A program made the translations under genes and the position numbers. Below are positions 23,068-64,000 of a stretch of 64,000 nt of DNA, in pieces. This DNA comes from Thalassia testudinum (lineage: Eukaryota; Streptophyta; Magnoliopsida; Alismatales; Hydrocharitaceae): positions 40,300,001-40,364,000 of the forward strand of contig JAZHRO010000039.1 in NCBI GenBank assembly GCA_037157565.1, read 5' to 3'. A model generated the notes under the pieces. It was given only the letters and a program-made list of their open reading frames with translations. It did not search any database and was not told where the DNA came from. How positions within the stretch are numbered: the stretch's first letter is position 1; each line of letters begins with the position of its first letter.

Positions 23068-24767
23068 TGTAGATTCTTCCCTACCAGGAGGAGGTGACGT
23101 AATAATTGCGGAAATGAAAATAAAACAATCTCACAAAATATCAATCACACGAGTACACAATTATTTTTAGGTGGAAACCCAAACCGGGTGAAAACCACCA
23201 CCTAACCCTCTCGAGTTAGGATTTTCCGATCAACCAAGTTGATCAAATCCACTAAACGAATCACTTTAAATGAGGGTGATTCAACCTCAATTACAACCAC
23301 GCTACAAGTGCGAGGGTAGCGTTCCTCAACCCCTTCTCTCCACGAGAAGGATTTTGTCCCACGAAGGAGACGGGAATTCGCAAAGCGAATACCCAACCAA
23401 ATAACAAAGATAAAAAAACAATAATCCTATAGAGCCAACAAAGTAATATTAAACCTAGGCTTCTATAGGAATTAGGATGCTTCCCTTTGAAAGGAGTGCG
23501 TCGGCGACGCGGATGCGTGAACAACACGACGGCGTTACGTCGTTCTCGTGAACTACGGCGGGAAAGCGGGTGCGTAAAGCTTGATGCTCTCAAGATGTAG
23601 AACTTGAGCTTTGAGAGCAAGAGAGACACAAAATTGTAGAAAGTATGTTGCTTGGGTGTGTCTTATGTTTCTAGGTGTGTGTTGGTATGCAAGAGGTTCC
23701 CCTCTATTTATAGAGGCCTTATAAAGGCTTTGGATGGCTTAGGAAAGGCTCCATAGCCGTTGAGTGCAAAGCGCAAGTGAATCAACCCGAAATCAGGAAT
23801 AATCATTGCACTGACAGGGTTATCAGACGTCTAATTCTGGCATCAGACATCTGGAAGACCACTTTAAGACGTCTGAAAATAAGGTCAGACGTTTGATTTT
23901 GGCCGGGTCTCTTCCTGACTTGAATCAGATCTAAACAGGGTTCTAGTGCAAATCCATCAGACGACATACAGGACGTCTGGCACTATGTCTGGACGTCTGG
24001 AAACCTACTTTTTCGTGGGAATGGATTTGCAATGGCTAGAAAATCTCTGAGAAGAGATTTTCGGGTCAGTCGAGGCAAAACAGTCAATTATCAGTTGTCT
24101 GGAAAGGCTTAAGGACGTCTGATAAGGCTCTAACGGTTATATCCTCGAGTGTTTGCAAAGCGAGCCAACGGTCCACTAATTGGACATGTGGCAAAGCCAT
24201 CAGACGTCTCCTAAGACGTCTGGTCTAAGGTCTGGACGTCTGATTTCATCAAACAGAACTAACTATATCCAGCCTAAACGTTATCAGACGTCTAAATCAA
24301 TAGTCAAACGTCTTAAAATACATTATCAGACGTCTGATTTTGAAATTAGACGTCTGGAAATGCTGTTTGAACCCTATATTGGTTTTCTAAGTTTTCTACA
24401 GAAAACCTAAGTATCCTAGGGTTGTGCGGGTGTTCCTAGGACTACCGTTAGGGTACTTTGAGGCTCTTTAACATGAATCTAAGTAAAAAAATAAAAAGCA
24501 ACAAAATAACGACAAAAGTACATGAAAGGAATAAAATGGAATTCTATCCTATTCTTCTTGTCCTTCCATCTTCAATCTATCGCTCTTCGCGAATCTCCTT
24601 TGTTTTCCATCAAGCTCCTCCAATCCATCCTGGATGCGAGCTCGAACTCTGTCTGGTCACGTCTACATTTGCAATTGACCTGAAATCTAAGACTTCAAGT
24701 GCAAATGTTAAATAACACGTGTTTTGTTATCATCAGAACAAATGATCGTGGTGCTCTAGCACCAACA
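23068..24767 (-). repeat. 5' LTR of the gag-only element
   Basis: 1700 bp and near-identical in layout to 19252-20947. The two differ at scattered positions, many of them C/T or G/A at CpG sites. TATA box at 23705-23712 (minus). Confidence 0.85.
23822..24358. promoter_or_regulatory. CAGACGTCTG-type motif cluster in LTR U3
   Basis: The same series of motifs as at 20002-20545 with different decayed positions. A perfect copy lies near 24326. Confidence 0.5.
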
Positions 24768-24772
24768 CCCTT

Positions 24773-25542
24773 TATATGGGTTGTGCCCTTAATGATTGAT
24801 TGATTTGTGTGTGCGTGCACAACCAGTGCTTTTCAAGCAAGATTATTTTTTATGCGGTGAATTTTAAGGTTTAAATCTTGCTTAGTAGCTTTTAGGATTC
24901 AACTTTAGGTGTTTTCAAACAAGTTTTGTTGGCACACCAGGTTTTGAAAGCACATGTAAAGATATTTTCCTTTAAAACTTAAAAGAATGTGAGGTGCCTA
25001 GTAAATCCCTAATAGTTGAACCTAAGTGGCAGCTACTTGATGAGTTGATTTTAATTGAAGTGGTGTGGCTCAATCAACTCAAACAATTGGCCTGTTGCAC
25101 CACTTAATTAGGCACACAAGTGATTACCTGATCTGATTTCTACTCAATTATGTGTTTAGATGTGTGTACCGGCTCCAAAGATCGGATTACCGGTTGAGTT
25201 TGAAAATCAGATAAGGTTGTGTACCTCTATGAGATTTTTTTTTTTATTTTCTTTTTTTAAATGTGGAGGTTGGGGCGAGTATGGGTGTCAAACAATAAAC
25301 AATCTAACATTAGAGTTTATAAGAACACCTAGGTTGATTGATGTTTGTGTTATTATGTGGTGAAATGAAATCTAATGGGTGGGAGGTGGGGGTAACTTAC
25401 AAAACCATCCACAGCACTTTACTCCAATCTATTGCTTTTGCTCGTCTCGAAAGAGTACATGCAATCACAATAAGAAAGGAGAGAAGTGAGGTAAATGATT
25501 TGTAAGTTAGAAAACGCGAAGAAAAAATCAAAGAGCGTCGCC
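24773..25542 (-). other. Leader region of element X
   Basis: Lies between the PBS of X and the nested element. A T-rich run occurs at about 25229-25259. I see no coding potential. Confidence 0.5.
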
Positions 25543-25560
25543 TCCCCGGCAACGGTGCCA
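25543..25560 (-). other. tRNA-Asp primer binding site of element X
   Basis: Minus strand TGGCACCGTTGCCGGGGA, three bases (TTT) from the LTR end. This differs at one position from the tRNA-Asp-type PBS TGGCGCCGTTGCCGGGGA usual in Athila/Tat elements. Confidence 0.75.
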
Positions 25561-25563
25561 AAA

Positions 25564-27239
25564 TGTTGAACGTCGGGTTGCTACGCTAAAGTGTTTGATT
25601 TTGAAAACCTGTCGTCGTAGTATGAAAGCGAAGAACTCGTGTTCAACAAATAAAATTTATACTGGAATGGAAATCCCGGGTCGAACACAGGGAGGTGGGC
25701 GTTTGATTTAAAAACACGCGTTTGATTTATTTGCCACGAAGTAAATTAATTGATTAGAACTATTTAACTACTTATAATAAATAGAAGAAAGAGAGAGTAA
25801 GAGATAGATAATAATACAAACAAAAATCAAAAGAGATATAGAATGCACATTTAATTCATTATCGAAAGGATTGTTCATTACACTAAATATTACGACTAGA
25901 AAGTGGGAAAATGATTACACTAGAAAGCAGTAAATCTACTCTAGAAAGCAGTAAATCTATTCTAGAAAGTAGTAAAAAGAATGGGGAGAGAAATATCCTC
26001 CTCGACGGTCGCTTGGAGGACGAGCCGGACGGGATGACGCCTGGACGACGGAGGACGAAGGAGGACGAAGCGGGAAGAACGGGAACGGGGCAGTACGTCG
26101 TCGTCGTTGCAGGATCCTCTTCTGGAAGGGGACGGAAAATTAACTTTATCTCGCGAAAAGCATCCCGGGTGTGGGACAAGCTTCTCTTGAGCTTTGGAGA
26201 GGGAGAGAAGAAAAGGAAGGATGAGAATTTCGTGTGGAGGGGGTCTCCTTTTATAGTTGCAAGGTGTGGGGGCAATTTGGTCATTACAACTCTAAAAAAA
26301 TTAATTCAGGACCTTTAGTGACGGATAAACCCGTCGCTAAAGGTCCGAACGTGGGCGTAGTGGGCATTGCGCATGCGCCCGCTCGCTTGGCCGCGCGTAC
26401 ACTTCTAGCCGCTCTTAGCTGTCCGATCGCGAGATCAGACGGCTTAGATTGCACCTCCGCCTGCCTCCTCTACACGCTCGCTCGTGTGTGATTCCGCATG
26501 AGGTGTGGCATGCGATACAGTGTGAGTGAAATTGCGCACGCGCGATCGAACGGCTAATCGAGCCCGCTCGCCCGCTCCTGCAGATTCTAACCTGCGCCAG
26601 CGCCTCGCGATAAGGTGCTCACCCGCTGTGCCACGGAGGAGAGATGGTCACGGAAACGTTTTAGGCGGCGCGTGCTCATGGCCATTAGATCAAGATCCAA
26701 CGGCCCAGATCACACGTTGGATTTTGTTTGGAGAGGCAGCGGCAATCCTGTGGGCCGGTTGGGCGGCTGAGATGGCGCCACGTGGTGCCATCTTAACCGT
26801 CCATCTTCTGGATGATGTAGATGGTGCCACGGGTGTCAGATTAAGTCGATTTTTACGCCGTTAGGCTGCGATCGTCGATCCGAATCCATCCGTGCAGTCG
26901 GATTTATCGTTTGAAGTGTGGATTCACACCATCTTAATCTTCTAGGGTTCCCCGGTCACTAACTGATACTGCAGTTGTCTGATTAGGGCGATCTTGGAGT
27001 TGTTGAACACCAATCGTCTCCATGATTACATCTGTACGGTTGGATCTTCGATCTGAGGCTCCGATAAAAAGTTTGCCCTGTCCATGAACATAAAAGGAGA
27101 CAATTAACCTCCATTTTATTTAAACTACTATAAATGCAAGATGATGCATGTTATGCAATATTTATAGTATGCAATGCAATCCTATGCTTAAGAACATGCA
27201 TAAATAGACATCTTAAGTAGTATAAACATATTTAGATCA
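25564..27239 (-). repeat. 5' LTR of element X
   Basis: 1676 bp, plus-strand ends TGTTGAACGTCGGG and TTTAGATCA. Homologous to 14141-15813. The right flank ACGCC is the TSD. Confidence 0.8.
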
Positions 27240-27337
27240 ACGCCCCATGTTCGAATTCGAAGAAGCACTGCCTCCTCAGCCTAACACATAATTGGGTTAG
27301 GTACAAAGAAGGTGCTGGACCCCCTACTATGCATAAA

Positions 27338-30023
27338 TGTAACGACCCGATTCCCGGGTCCCTACGAGACATGAGAATCGGACCGACTCGACTAATCCCA
27401 AGACCTAGTCATCCAACGAGGAAGTAACCAAAAGAGCAGTAAAATAAACCACATTCAGCATGAATATAACTAGCAGTAACAAAATAGAGCAGTAAGAAAA
27501 GGAACTACTACAGTATACACCATCACAATAGTAGAACAACAAATATGTACATAACATAAAGCTTACAATAAAGAAGTACAAGGAGTAACAAGGAAACTAC
27601 TCACTACAGTGGAAGAAAAGTAAAAAAAGAACAGCGGCAACTCTACTGGACCCTACTAGGACCCAGCGTCCTCTGCAGCCGCTGACCCTGGCTGCTCAAC
27701 ACCTGGTCCTGAAAAGAAACGAGTGTAACACGTCAGCGAAACACTGAGTAGAGTGGCCGCTAAAGGCTAAAGAAACAGTAGAGTGTACAGTAGCTGTTAT
27801 ATTTTTACTTTCTTTAATTACGTCTTTCTATTATTTCACGATTTATTTATTTCTCAGATCCTTCACTTGATCTCGAATGTTCCTCGTGGGAACGATCTTG
27901 ATTGCAGTCTTTTCCGAAAAGTAGAAGTAACACGTGGTGCTCCCCTGGCCGGGAGAGTCCCCCGTGGTGGTCCTACTCCCAGTCAACCACCCCAAGGTCG
28001 CTGACAGACGTAACGGTGACTACGACACGCGTGATAAGCACACGGGTAGCTATCCTGCACTGGCATGCGGTCAGTCGTTTCCGTTGACGGGTGCGCTCAA
28101 AACACAACACGAAACCAGTATAGGGCAGAGCCCTCTCAGTAACAGGGGTCCAACCCCTCCACAATCTGCGCACCCTCGCCTGACTACCCTGGTTTGCCCA
28201 GTGGGCCTAACAAGTCGGTGTAGGAGGCTAGCAGAACCCCGGGGCCCGTGGGGTAGCTAGTGCTCTCCCTACACTAGTAGCTCTCCTCGGTATTACGTAT
28301 GCGAGGGCCAGCAAGTCGGTGTACAGTGGCCAAACCCACCCCGGTCTCAACCTGAGGGCGGCAAGCTCCCCTCTACACTAAGAGGTAATGTGTGCTCTCT
28401 TTGGTACCACGTACCCAAGAGACAACACACTTCCACGTTTCACTTTCTCAGTTTCATTATATTCTCTTTCCAGGAGTTTTACTCCTAATTCCCCGTAGGG
28501 TTCGTATTCTTTTTGTTTGGCCATTGTAGGTTTCACAGTTCCAGTCTTACGTTCATACAACCCATATTCTTAATCATATTTATTCATTCCTAACAGGCAG
28601 CTATTATTTCCTTTCCACTTTTCCAAGACTGCAATATATATATTCCGCTAGTTTTCCAGTCATATGATTCATGCCGTACCCTAGGATCTATCATTCAATC
28701 TAGTTTTCCAGTCATAGGATTCATGCAATACCTTAGGATCTATCATTCAATCTAGTTTTCTCAGTCCTAGGGTTCATGCAATACCCTAGACTATATTAAT
28801 TGTTTTACAATTGTAACAAATTATGCTAAATAAATTAAAAGCCACTCTACCAACTACAACGGGAGTACTGGGGGCGTGGTCGGCAATCCCGCGCGCCTCC
28901 GCAACCCACAAGACTGCAATGGTACGGGGTCCTAACACAAGGATCAAACACAAGGCGTTTCTCAGAACGGTATACAATTACTGTAAATGGGTAGAGGATT
29001 TTATTCTGGAAAGAACGCAACTCGAAATGCGGAAAACGGTCTCTGAACGGGCCCTAAACGGGTCGAAAACGACGAAACTGTCCAAAATCAGACGTCTGGA
29101 ACCTCTTCCAGACGTCTTAAAAGGTGTGTCAAATGGTACCTTCGCTCTGTGTAGTCCTTCAGACGTCCAGAAGCCTGCTGGAACGTCTGACCCCAGTTCC
29201 CAGATGTCCGATGGTCACCCTGGACGTCTGGAAGTCCTCTTCGTCTCTGGCACTGCGGCCAGACGTCCGATTCATGTGGGATGACGAGTCCTCGCGCCCT
29301 CCCGAGCAGAACCTGCACGCACCCACACCTGCTCTTAGCACGATGGATCGCAGACGAAGGCGAGGCAGATGGCTGCATGGCCGTACACACGAAAAGGAAG
29401 AAGATAGAAATATCTTACCTGGCAGACGTCTGGACAGTCCTCCAAACATCTTCACCGTCGTCTGGTCGTAAGCCCAGATGTCTGATTCTGGAAAATTTTC
29501 CAGAATCAGAGCCCGACTCGCCCTCCGCCCGTGACGCACGGCTGCACTGCGCCTTGTCCGCCTGCTGCCCGAGCTGCAGCAGCCCCTCCGCGACACTCCA
29601 CACTCGCTGCTCCCCCGTCGGCCGGCTCTAGTTGCCCCGGCAAGCTCGAGCCCTCACGGTCGAGCGTCTTCTTCTTCTCGCAACACCCCCTCCCGCACAC
29701 TCGCCGCGGTCGCTGCTGCCGCCGCTTGCTCGCTCGCTCGTGCTCTCGCACTGGCAAGGAGAAAGAGAAGAGGAAGGCGGAGGAGATGAGGGTGAGGGCG
29801 TCCTTATAAGGCCGCGCGGGGAGAGAGAGAAAAGAGCTGTGCGCCTGCAGGAGGAGAGAGAGAAAAAGAGGGGCGAGAGCGGCGGGTGCAGTCTGCGCGC
29901 GCAGGCGCGCAGACGTAATCCCGTACGCCGCAAAAATTGATTACCAGACGTTTCTAAAGGGTCCAGACGTCTGGGACACTTCCCAGACGTCTTAAAAGCC
30001 CATCTGATGCCTCGTTCTTAACA
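27338..30023 (+). mobile_element. Solo LTR C of the 2.7-kb TGTAACGACCC family
   Basis: 2686 bp, from TGTAACGACCCGATTCCC to CGTTCTTAACA, flanked by a perfect TSD ATAAA (27333-27337 and 30024-30028). Homologous along its length to LTR A and, less closely, LTR B. It contains GTCGGTGTAGG subrepeats (about 28213-28430), palindrome clusters (29088-29495 and 29945-29990) and a TATA-like CTTATAAGG at about 29802. Confidence 0.85.
29088..29495. promoter_or_regulatory. CAGACGTCTG-type motif cluster in LTR C
   Basis: Perfect palindromes lie near 29089 and 29423, and one more near 29963, with several CAGACGTCC/GGACGTCTG half-forms between. The cluster precedes the TATA-like element at about 29802 by roughly 300 bp. 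Confidence 0.5.
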
Positions 30024-31500
30024 ATAAACACAGACCTCTTACAAGTTGTAGGAGACAGGGGAAAACCACCAAATTCCTCCATCACAAATGTTCTACCCAC
30101 TTCATCTCAACTAGCAGAACATTTGGGGACATCATCCACTGTGGAGTTTTGAGTACTCTAACTACTCTCTTAGTAGCTCACACTAGCTAGAGAGTGAAGG
30201 CATATGATGAGGGGCAGAAACCGCCCTCAGATCCAAAACTTTGCACATGATCCAACTTCCCGATTATAGGAAAGCAAGCGGATCCGGTACCACCCGACCT
30301 ACCTGCGACTCGCCGGACCCAAACCAGGATCCGCTCAACTTACCGAAAGATTCAACGCAGCTAAGGCCAAAGATACGATAAGACAGAAGTGATTATCGAC
30401 AACCTGATGGTAGTATGGTAGAAAATATACTAGTTATTAGGCTAGGATCCTTTCCATGCTATAAATAGAGAGGAGAGACTCCTAAGAGAGGGGGGGCCCT
30501 ATAACCTTACGAGTATTAATGCAAAGTTGGGAGCATTGTCTTCCTCTCAGACGTACACCATTTGCGGTGGAACGACCCACCAATTTCTTATCTCCCTTTG
30601 TGATTGCTTGAGATTTGTTGGGTCGAGCCATTCCATCGCACAGGAGGCTCGACCACATTCTCTCAATGACAGATGTCTTATGATTATGCGACGTTTCCTA
30701 CGTCTATAAATCTTTTGATAGCCACCGAAGGCCTATCAACTTGTAAATAGGGTTAACCGTCGCCCGTGAGTTTTGTGATCCTTTGCAAACATGTGTTAAA
30801 TTTGGGAGGTAAGCTTAACACTTGATGAAACCAATGCTAGCTTTAATCTAAATCTTCTCGCAAACACCGGTGTATCTTACTTATTTGGTAAAGAAGAGTT
30901 TAACTCCCTTCGGATCTGTTTGTTTCATGGGAAAAATTTTAAGATATAAATTTTGTAGGTGGTGGAATTGAGGGATAAATATGTGATAAATTGATTTTAG
31001 TGTTTGGAAGAGGTATGGGTCAAATCATAGGATAAATAGGAGTATTTGGGGGGGATAAATGAGGTTAATGTCTCATAAGAAGAGAGATAAATTTATCCCA
31101 TCTCTCACATGAAATAAATTTATCATATGTATTAAGGCTTTCTCGTATGATAACTTTATTCCAGAGTTAAATTCGCTAAACATGTGATAAGTAGTTGTAT
31201 CCCACGTTACAAACAATGTCTTCGTCGGTTAACCCGGAAAGCTTGGCTGATGTCCTCGGCATAAAGCCAAAACAACACACCCGAACAAAATCAAACTTAT
31301 CCAGCGATCCAATCCCAAACCGAAACACCAGGCTAACCCCAACTCCTCATCCAGCACTCTCGGCCGTGCACAGGCGCGCTTTCCCAGCTCGTCCAAAGGC
31401 TCCACCCAACCAAAACCAAACCCAAACACACCCACTCTTCCCCGAAGGCCATCCAACGCACCAGACCAGACCCTGCCGCGTGGGACTAACCATCGACAGC
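30024..31500. other. Base stratum end and CRK upstream region
   Basis: 30029-30900 continues the base stratum. It contains CTATAAATAGAGAGGAG at about 30460, an LTR-promoter-like sequence, but I cannot define LTR ends. 30920-31190 is AT-rich with repeated GATAAAT/TTTATC motifs and may be a small MITE next to the kinase promoter, with no clear terminal repeats. 31200-31500 looks like the gene's proximal upstream region. No gene seen. Confidence 0.35.
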
Positions 31501-31686
31501 CTGTACTCCTGAGTAGAGTAGCAATGGTACCAGTGTCACTCCACTCGACATCCCAACCAAACTCCTGAATGCCCCATTCTACCCTCGGATTCCCCGCTTA
31601 TCACCTCCCTCCCTTCCACCCCCCCGCACTCTCCCACGTCCAGTGGCGTTTCGGTGCTGAAGGCGAGGCGGAGAGTACACTCCCCT

Positions 31687-31688
<2 letters not shown>

Positions 31689-31713
<25 letters not shown>
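31689..31713 (+). repeat. (CT)n microsatellite in probable 5' leader
   Basis: An uninterrupted CT run of about 25 bp, 120-145 bp upstream of the CRK start. Pyrimidine patches of this kind are common around plant transcription starts and 5' UTRs. Confidence 0.6.
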
Positions 31714-31717
<4 letters not shown>

Positions 31718-31743
31718 GCTTTGGGAGCTCCACCTCTCCTCCC

Positions 31744-31773
31744 ATGGCGTTCCCAATTAGGGTTAGGGTTTGA
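31744..31773 (+). other. Possible uORF (9 codons) upstream of CRK
   Basis: ATG at 31744 opens a short frame (MAFPIRVRV) ending in TGA at 31771-31773, 61 bases before the CRK start. If the transcript begins upstream (the CT patch at 31689 suggests it may), this would be an upstream ORF. The transcription start is not known. Confidence 0.35.
31758..31771 (+). promoter_or_regulatory. Telo-box (TAGGGTTAGGGTTT)
   Basis: Two telomere-type repeats in the 5' leader region. Telo-boxes near transcription starts are a known plant cis-element. A role here is inferred. Confidence 0.4.
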
Positions 31774-31834
31774 AGGCCCCCCTTCTCTCCCGAGATCTGC
31801 ACCATCGTTCTACGCGCCCAGCGTGTTGTGAGAA

Positions 31835-62909
<31,075 letters not shown>

Positions 62910-63606
62910 CTAACATCTGCACAAACTCGATCAGCCCATATGCCATAGCAGCCGGGTTGATGGAAAGTGATTATCCAGCCAGAGTTAGCACCTTCCATTT
63001 GTTGCCAGCTTCTATTTCTGTGGATTCCTCTGAGTGAAGTAGCCACCACAGCTGTTGCTTCTGCCCCTTCAGCAATTTGGCTCGTTTGAGTGTCACCGAT
63101 TCCTGTAGTGTGATTTGTTGTTTTCAATCTGCGTGCAGCCTATCTGATGCCATTCGTGTTATATAAATTCAGAAGAGGATGTCTAGGTGCTTACTGACCT
63201 CTTACAGGGTACAGTAGTTGTCCTGCTGATAGAAATCCTGATTGTAGAATTAAACTGTCAAATACCTTCCCCAGCTGGACCATCTAATTAAAGGGAACAG
63301 AAAGCTCAATGAGCATTGCTTGTTTGTGTAGAAGAATTCCAATCCTAATTTCATTGTTGTGCTTGACCATGCCATACAATCTCCACCCTGCATATGTATG
63401 GATATAGTGCATTGAAAAGTTGCCCTGATGTCTGATGATGATGCTTCCCACTTGTTTGGGACTTGCAAGACCACTCCACAACAATCCTACTTCCTGGAAT
63501 CCTGCAATATGCTATCAGGAAGCAGATTGAAGCTTTTGCGATATTGCAATGCTATCTAAACAGGTACGATGCATCCTGAAACTAATTGATGGTTTCAGAG
63601 GTCATC
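62910..63606. other. Convergent intergenic region, CRK and PPR 3' ends
   Basis: About 700 bp between the two stop codons. It should contain both 3' UTRs; I cannot place poly(A) sites with confidence. No other gene seen. Confidence 0.6.
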
Positions 63607-64000
63607 TCATCGAATGAGTTGAACAGCTTTGCTCCAGTGACCCAGGTGGGTGTACCCATGTATGAGCAATCTGTACGGATACGCATTAGGTGCAGTACCT
63701 TCCCTCTTCATCTCTTTGAACAGTTCTTCGGCCTCATCCACATCCCCTCCGTTGCACAGGCTATCGATGATCGTCGTGTACGTGATCAAATCAGGCCTCA
63801 CGCCAATCACAGACTCGACCAGCCCATCCAGCAACTTGATTGCCGCAACGACCCTCCATCCTAACATGCTCTTTCATGAGTGTATTGTACGTGACAACAT
63901 TCGGAGGACACCCCGTCTCCATCCTCTCCACCAGTGCTGCTGCCTCTACGACTCTCCCGACCACACACAGCCCGTTGACGAGCGAATTGAACGTCACCAC
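63607..64000 (-). CDS. Pentatricopeptide repeat protein, C-terminal part, apparent frameshift
   Basis: Minus strand, running in from the right edge. Three tandem P-type PPR units of about 35 residues: VTFNSLVNGLCVVGRVVEAA..., VVTYNTLMKEHVRM..., and LITYTTIIDSLCNGGDVDEA...; then YPYRLLIHGYTHLGHWSKAVQLIR and a stop at 63607-63609. The second unit is completed only by changing frame near 63855 (HVRMEG to VVAAIKLLDGL), so one base appears gained or lost. PPR proteins bind organellar RNA; most are mitochondrial or plastid. The start and targeting peptide lie outside the window. It may be a pseudogene, or the shift a sequencing error. Confidence 0.7.

Larger units (their letters stand above)
19252..24767 (-). 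mobile_element. Gag-only Copia element (TR-GAG type), nested in element X
   Basis: Two ~1.7-kb LTRs (19252-20947 and 23068-24767) flank a 2.1-kb interior, with a perfect TSD CCCTT (19247-19251 and 24768-24772). Minus orientation is shown by the tRNA-iMet primer site (TGGTATCAGAGCAGG, minus strand, 23051-23065) just inside the right LTR and the polypurine tract AAAAAGGGGGAGA just inside the left LTR. The interior encodes only a Gag relic. After its KPTWIPKKEL-like end there is no protease, integrase, RT or RNase H, so it needed pol proteins from a partner. SIRE-like relatives are plausible from the Gag layout and the long LTR. Confidence 0.85.
14113..27239 (-). mobile_element. Element X: non-autonomous Athila/Tat-like LTR retrotransposon
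   Basis: Read on the minus strand: 5' LTR (25564-27239), a primer site complementary to tRNA-Asp (25543-25560), a leader, ORFs, a polypurine tract (15814-15830) and the 3' LTR (14141-15813). The outer flanks are ACGCC on both sides (14108-14112 and 27240-27244), provided a 28-nt PBS-like tail (14113-14140) is counted as part of the insert. Without the nested gag-only element (19252-24767 plus TSD) the internal region is about 4.2 kb and has no protease, integrase or reverse transcriptase that I can see. The tRNA-Asp primer is typical of Athila/Tat Gypsy elements. It must depend on an autonomous partner. Confidence 0.75.

Overview
This is nuclear DNA of a flowering plant. One split protein-kinase gene carries plant-type introns and nearly everything else is transposable-element sequence. 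The very GC-rich first exon, followed by AT-rich downstream exons, is a common monocot pattern, so a monocot is my low-confidence guess.

Left 31 kb: a nest of LTR retrotransposons whose layers can be peeled apart by terminal sequences and 5-bp target-site duplications (TSDs). The oldest stratum is a degenerate repeat-like sequence (1-3171, 13616-14107, 27245-27332, 30029-30900). Into it went (i) a Copia-type solo LTR (3177-13610, TSD GGCCG/GGCCA), itself interrupted by a second copy of its family (3682-5376, TSD ACTCT), by two adjacent LTRs of a 2.7-kb family (6440-9141 and 9144-11828, outer TSD AGAGG/AGAGA) and by a solo LTR of a tRNA-Asp-primed family (11839-13469, TSD CTTAG); (ii) element X (14113-27239, minus strand, TSD ACGCC), a non-autonomous Athila/Tat-like element with a tRNA-Asp primer site and unrecognised ORFs, which was hit by a gag-only Copia element (19252-24767, TSD CCCTT); and (iii) a solo LTR (27338-30023, TSD ATAAA).

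Right 32 kb: a CDPK-related kinase (CRK) gene, 11 exons on the + strand from 31835 to 62909, encoding 624 residues with all reading phases consistent. Its introns are inflated by insertions. Intron 2 (18.9 kb) holds a solo LTR (39831-40311), a second gag-only Copia element (42342-45120, TSD CATAT) and a decayed Copia element (46269-51976) carrying a hAT-like insertion. Intron 4 (6.3 kb) holds a sense-oriented LINE (53287-59287, 17-bp TSD) carrying another hAT-like insertion (8-bp TSD GTCGTATT). The C-terminal part of a PPR gene, apparently frameshifted, converges on it at the right edge (63607-64000, minus strand).

Most noteworthy: the perfect palindrome CAGACGTCTG and its CpG-decayed derivatives are clustered in the LTRs of two otherwise unlike LTR families. 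In the Copia-type family the clusters lie directly upstream of the TATA box, like an enhancer array. Second, at least seven A-rich micro-insertions of about 12-33 bp flanked by 10-16 bp duplications lie in the kinase introns, resembling extremely truncated LINE insertions. Third, one end of element X carries a 28-nt tail that fits copying of its tRNA primer.
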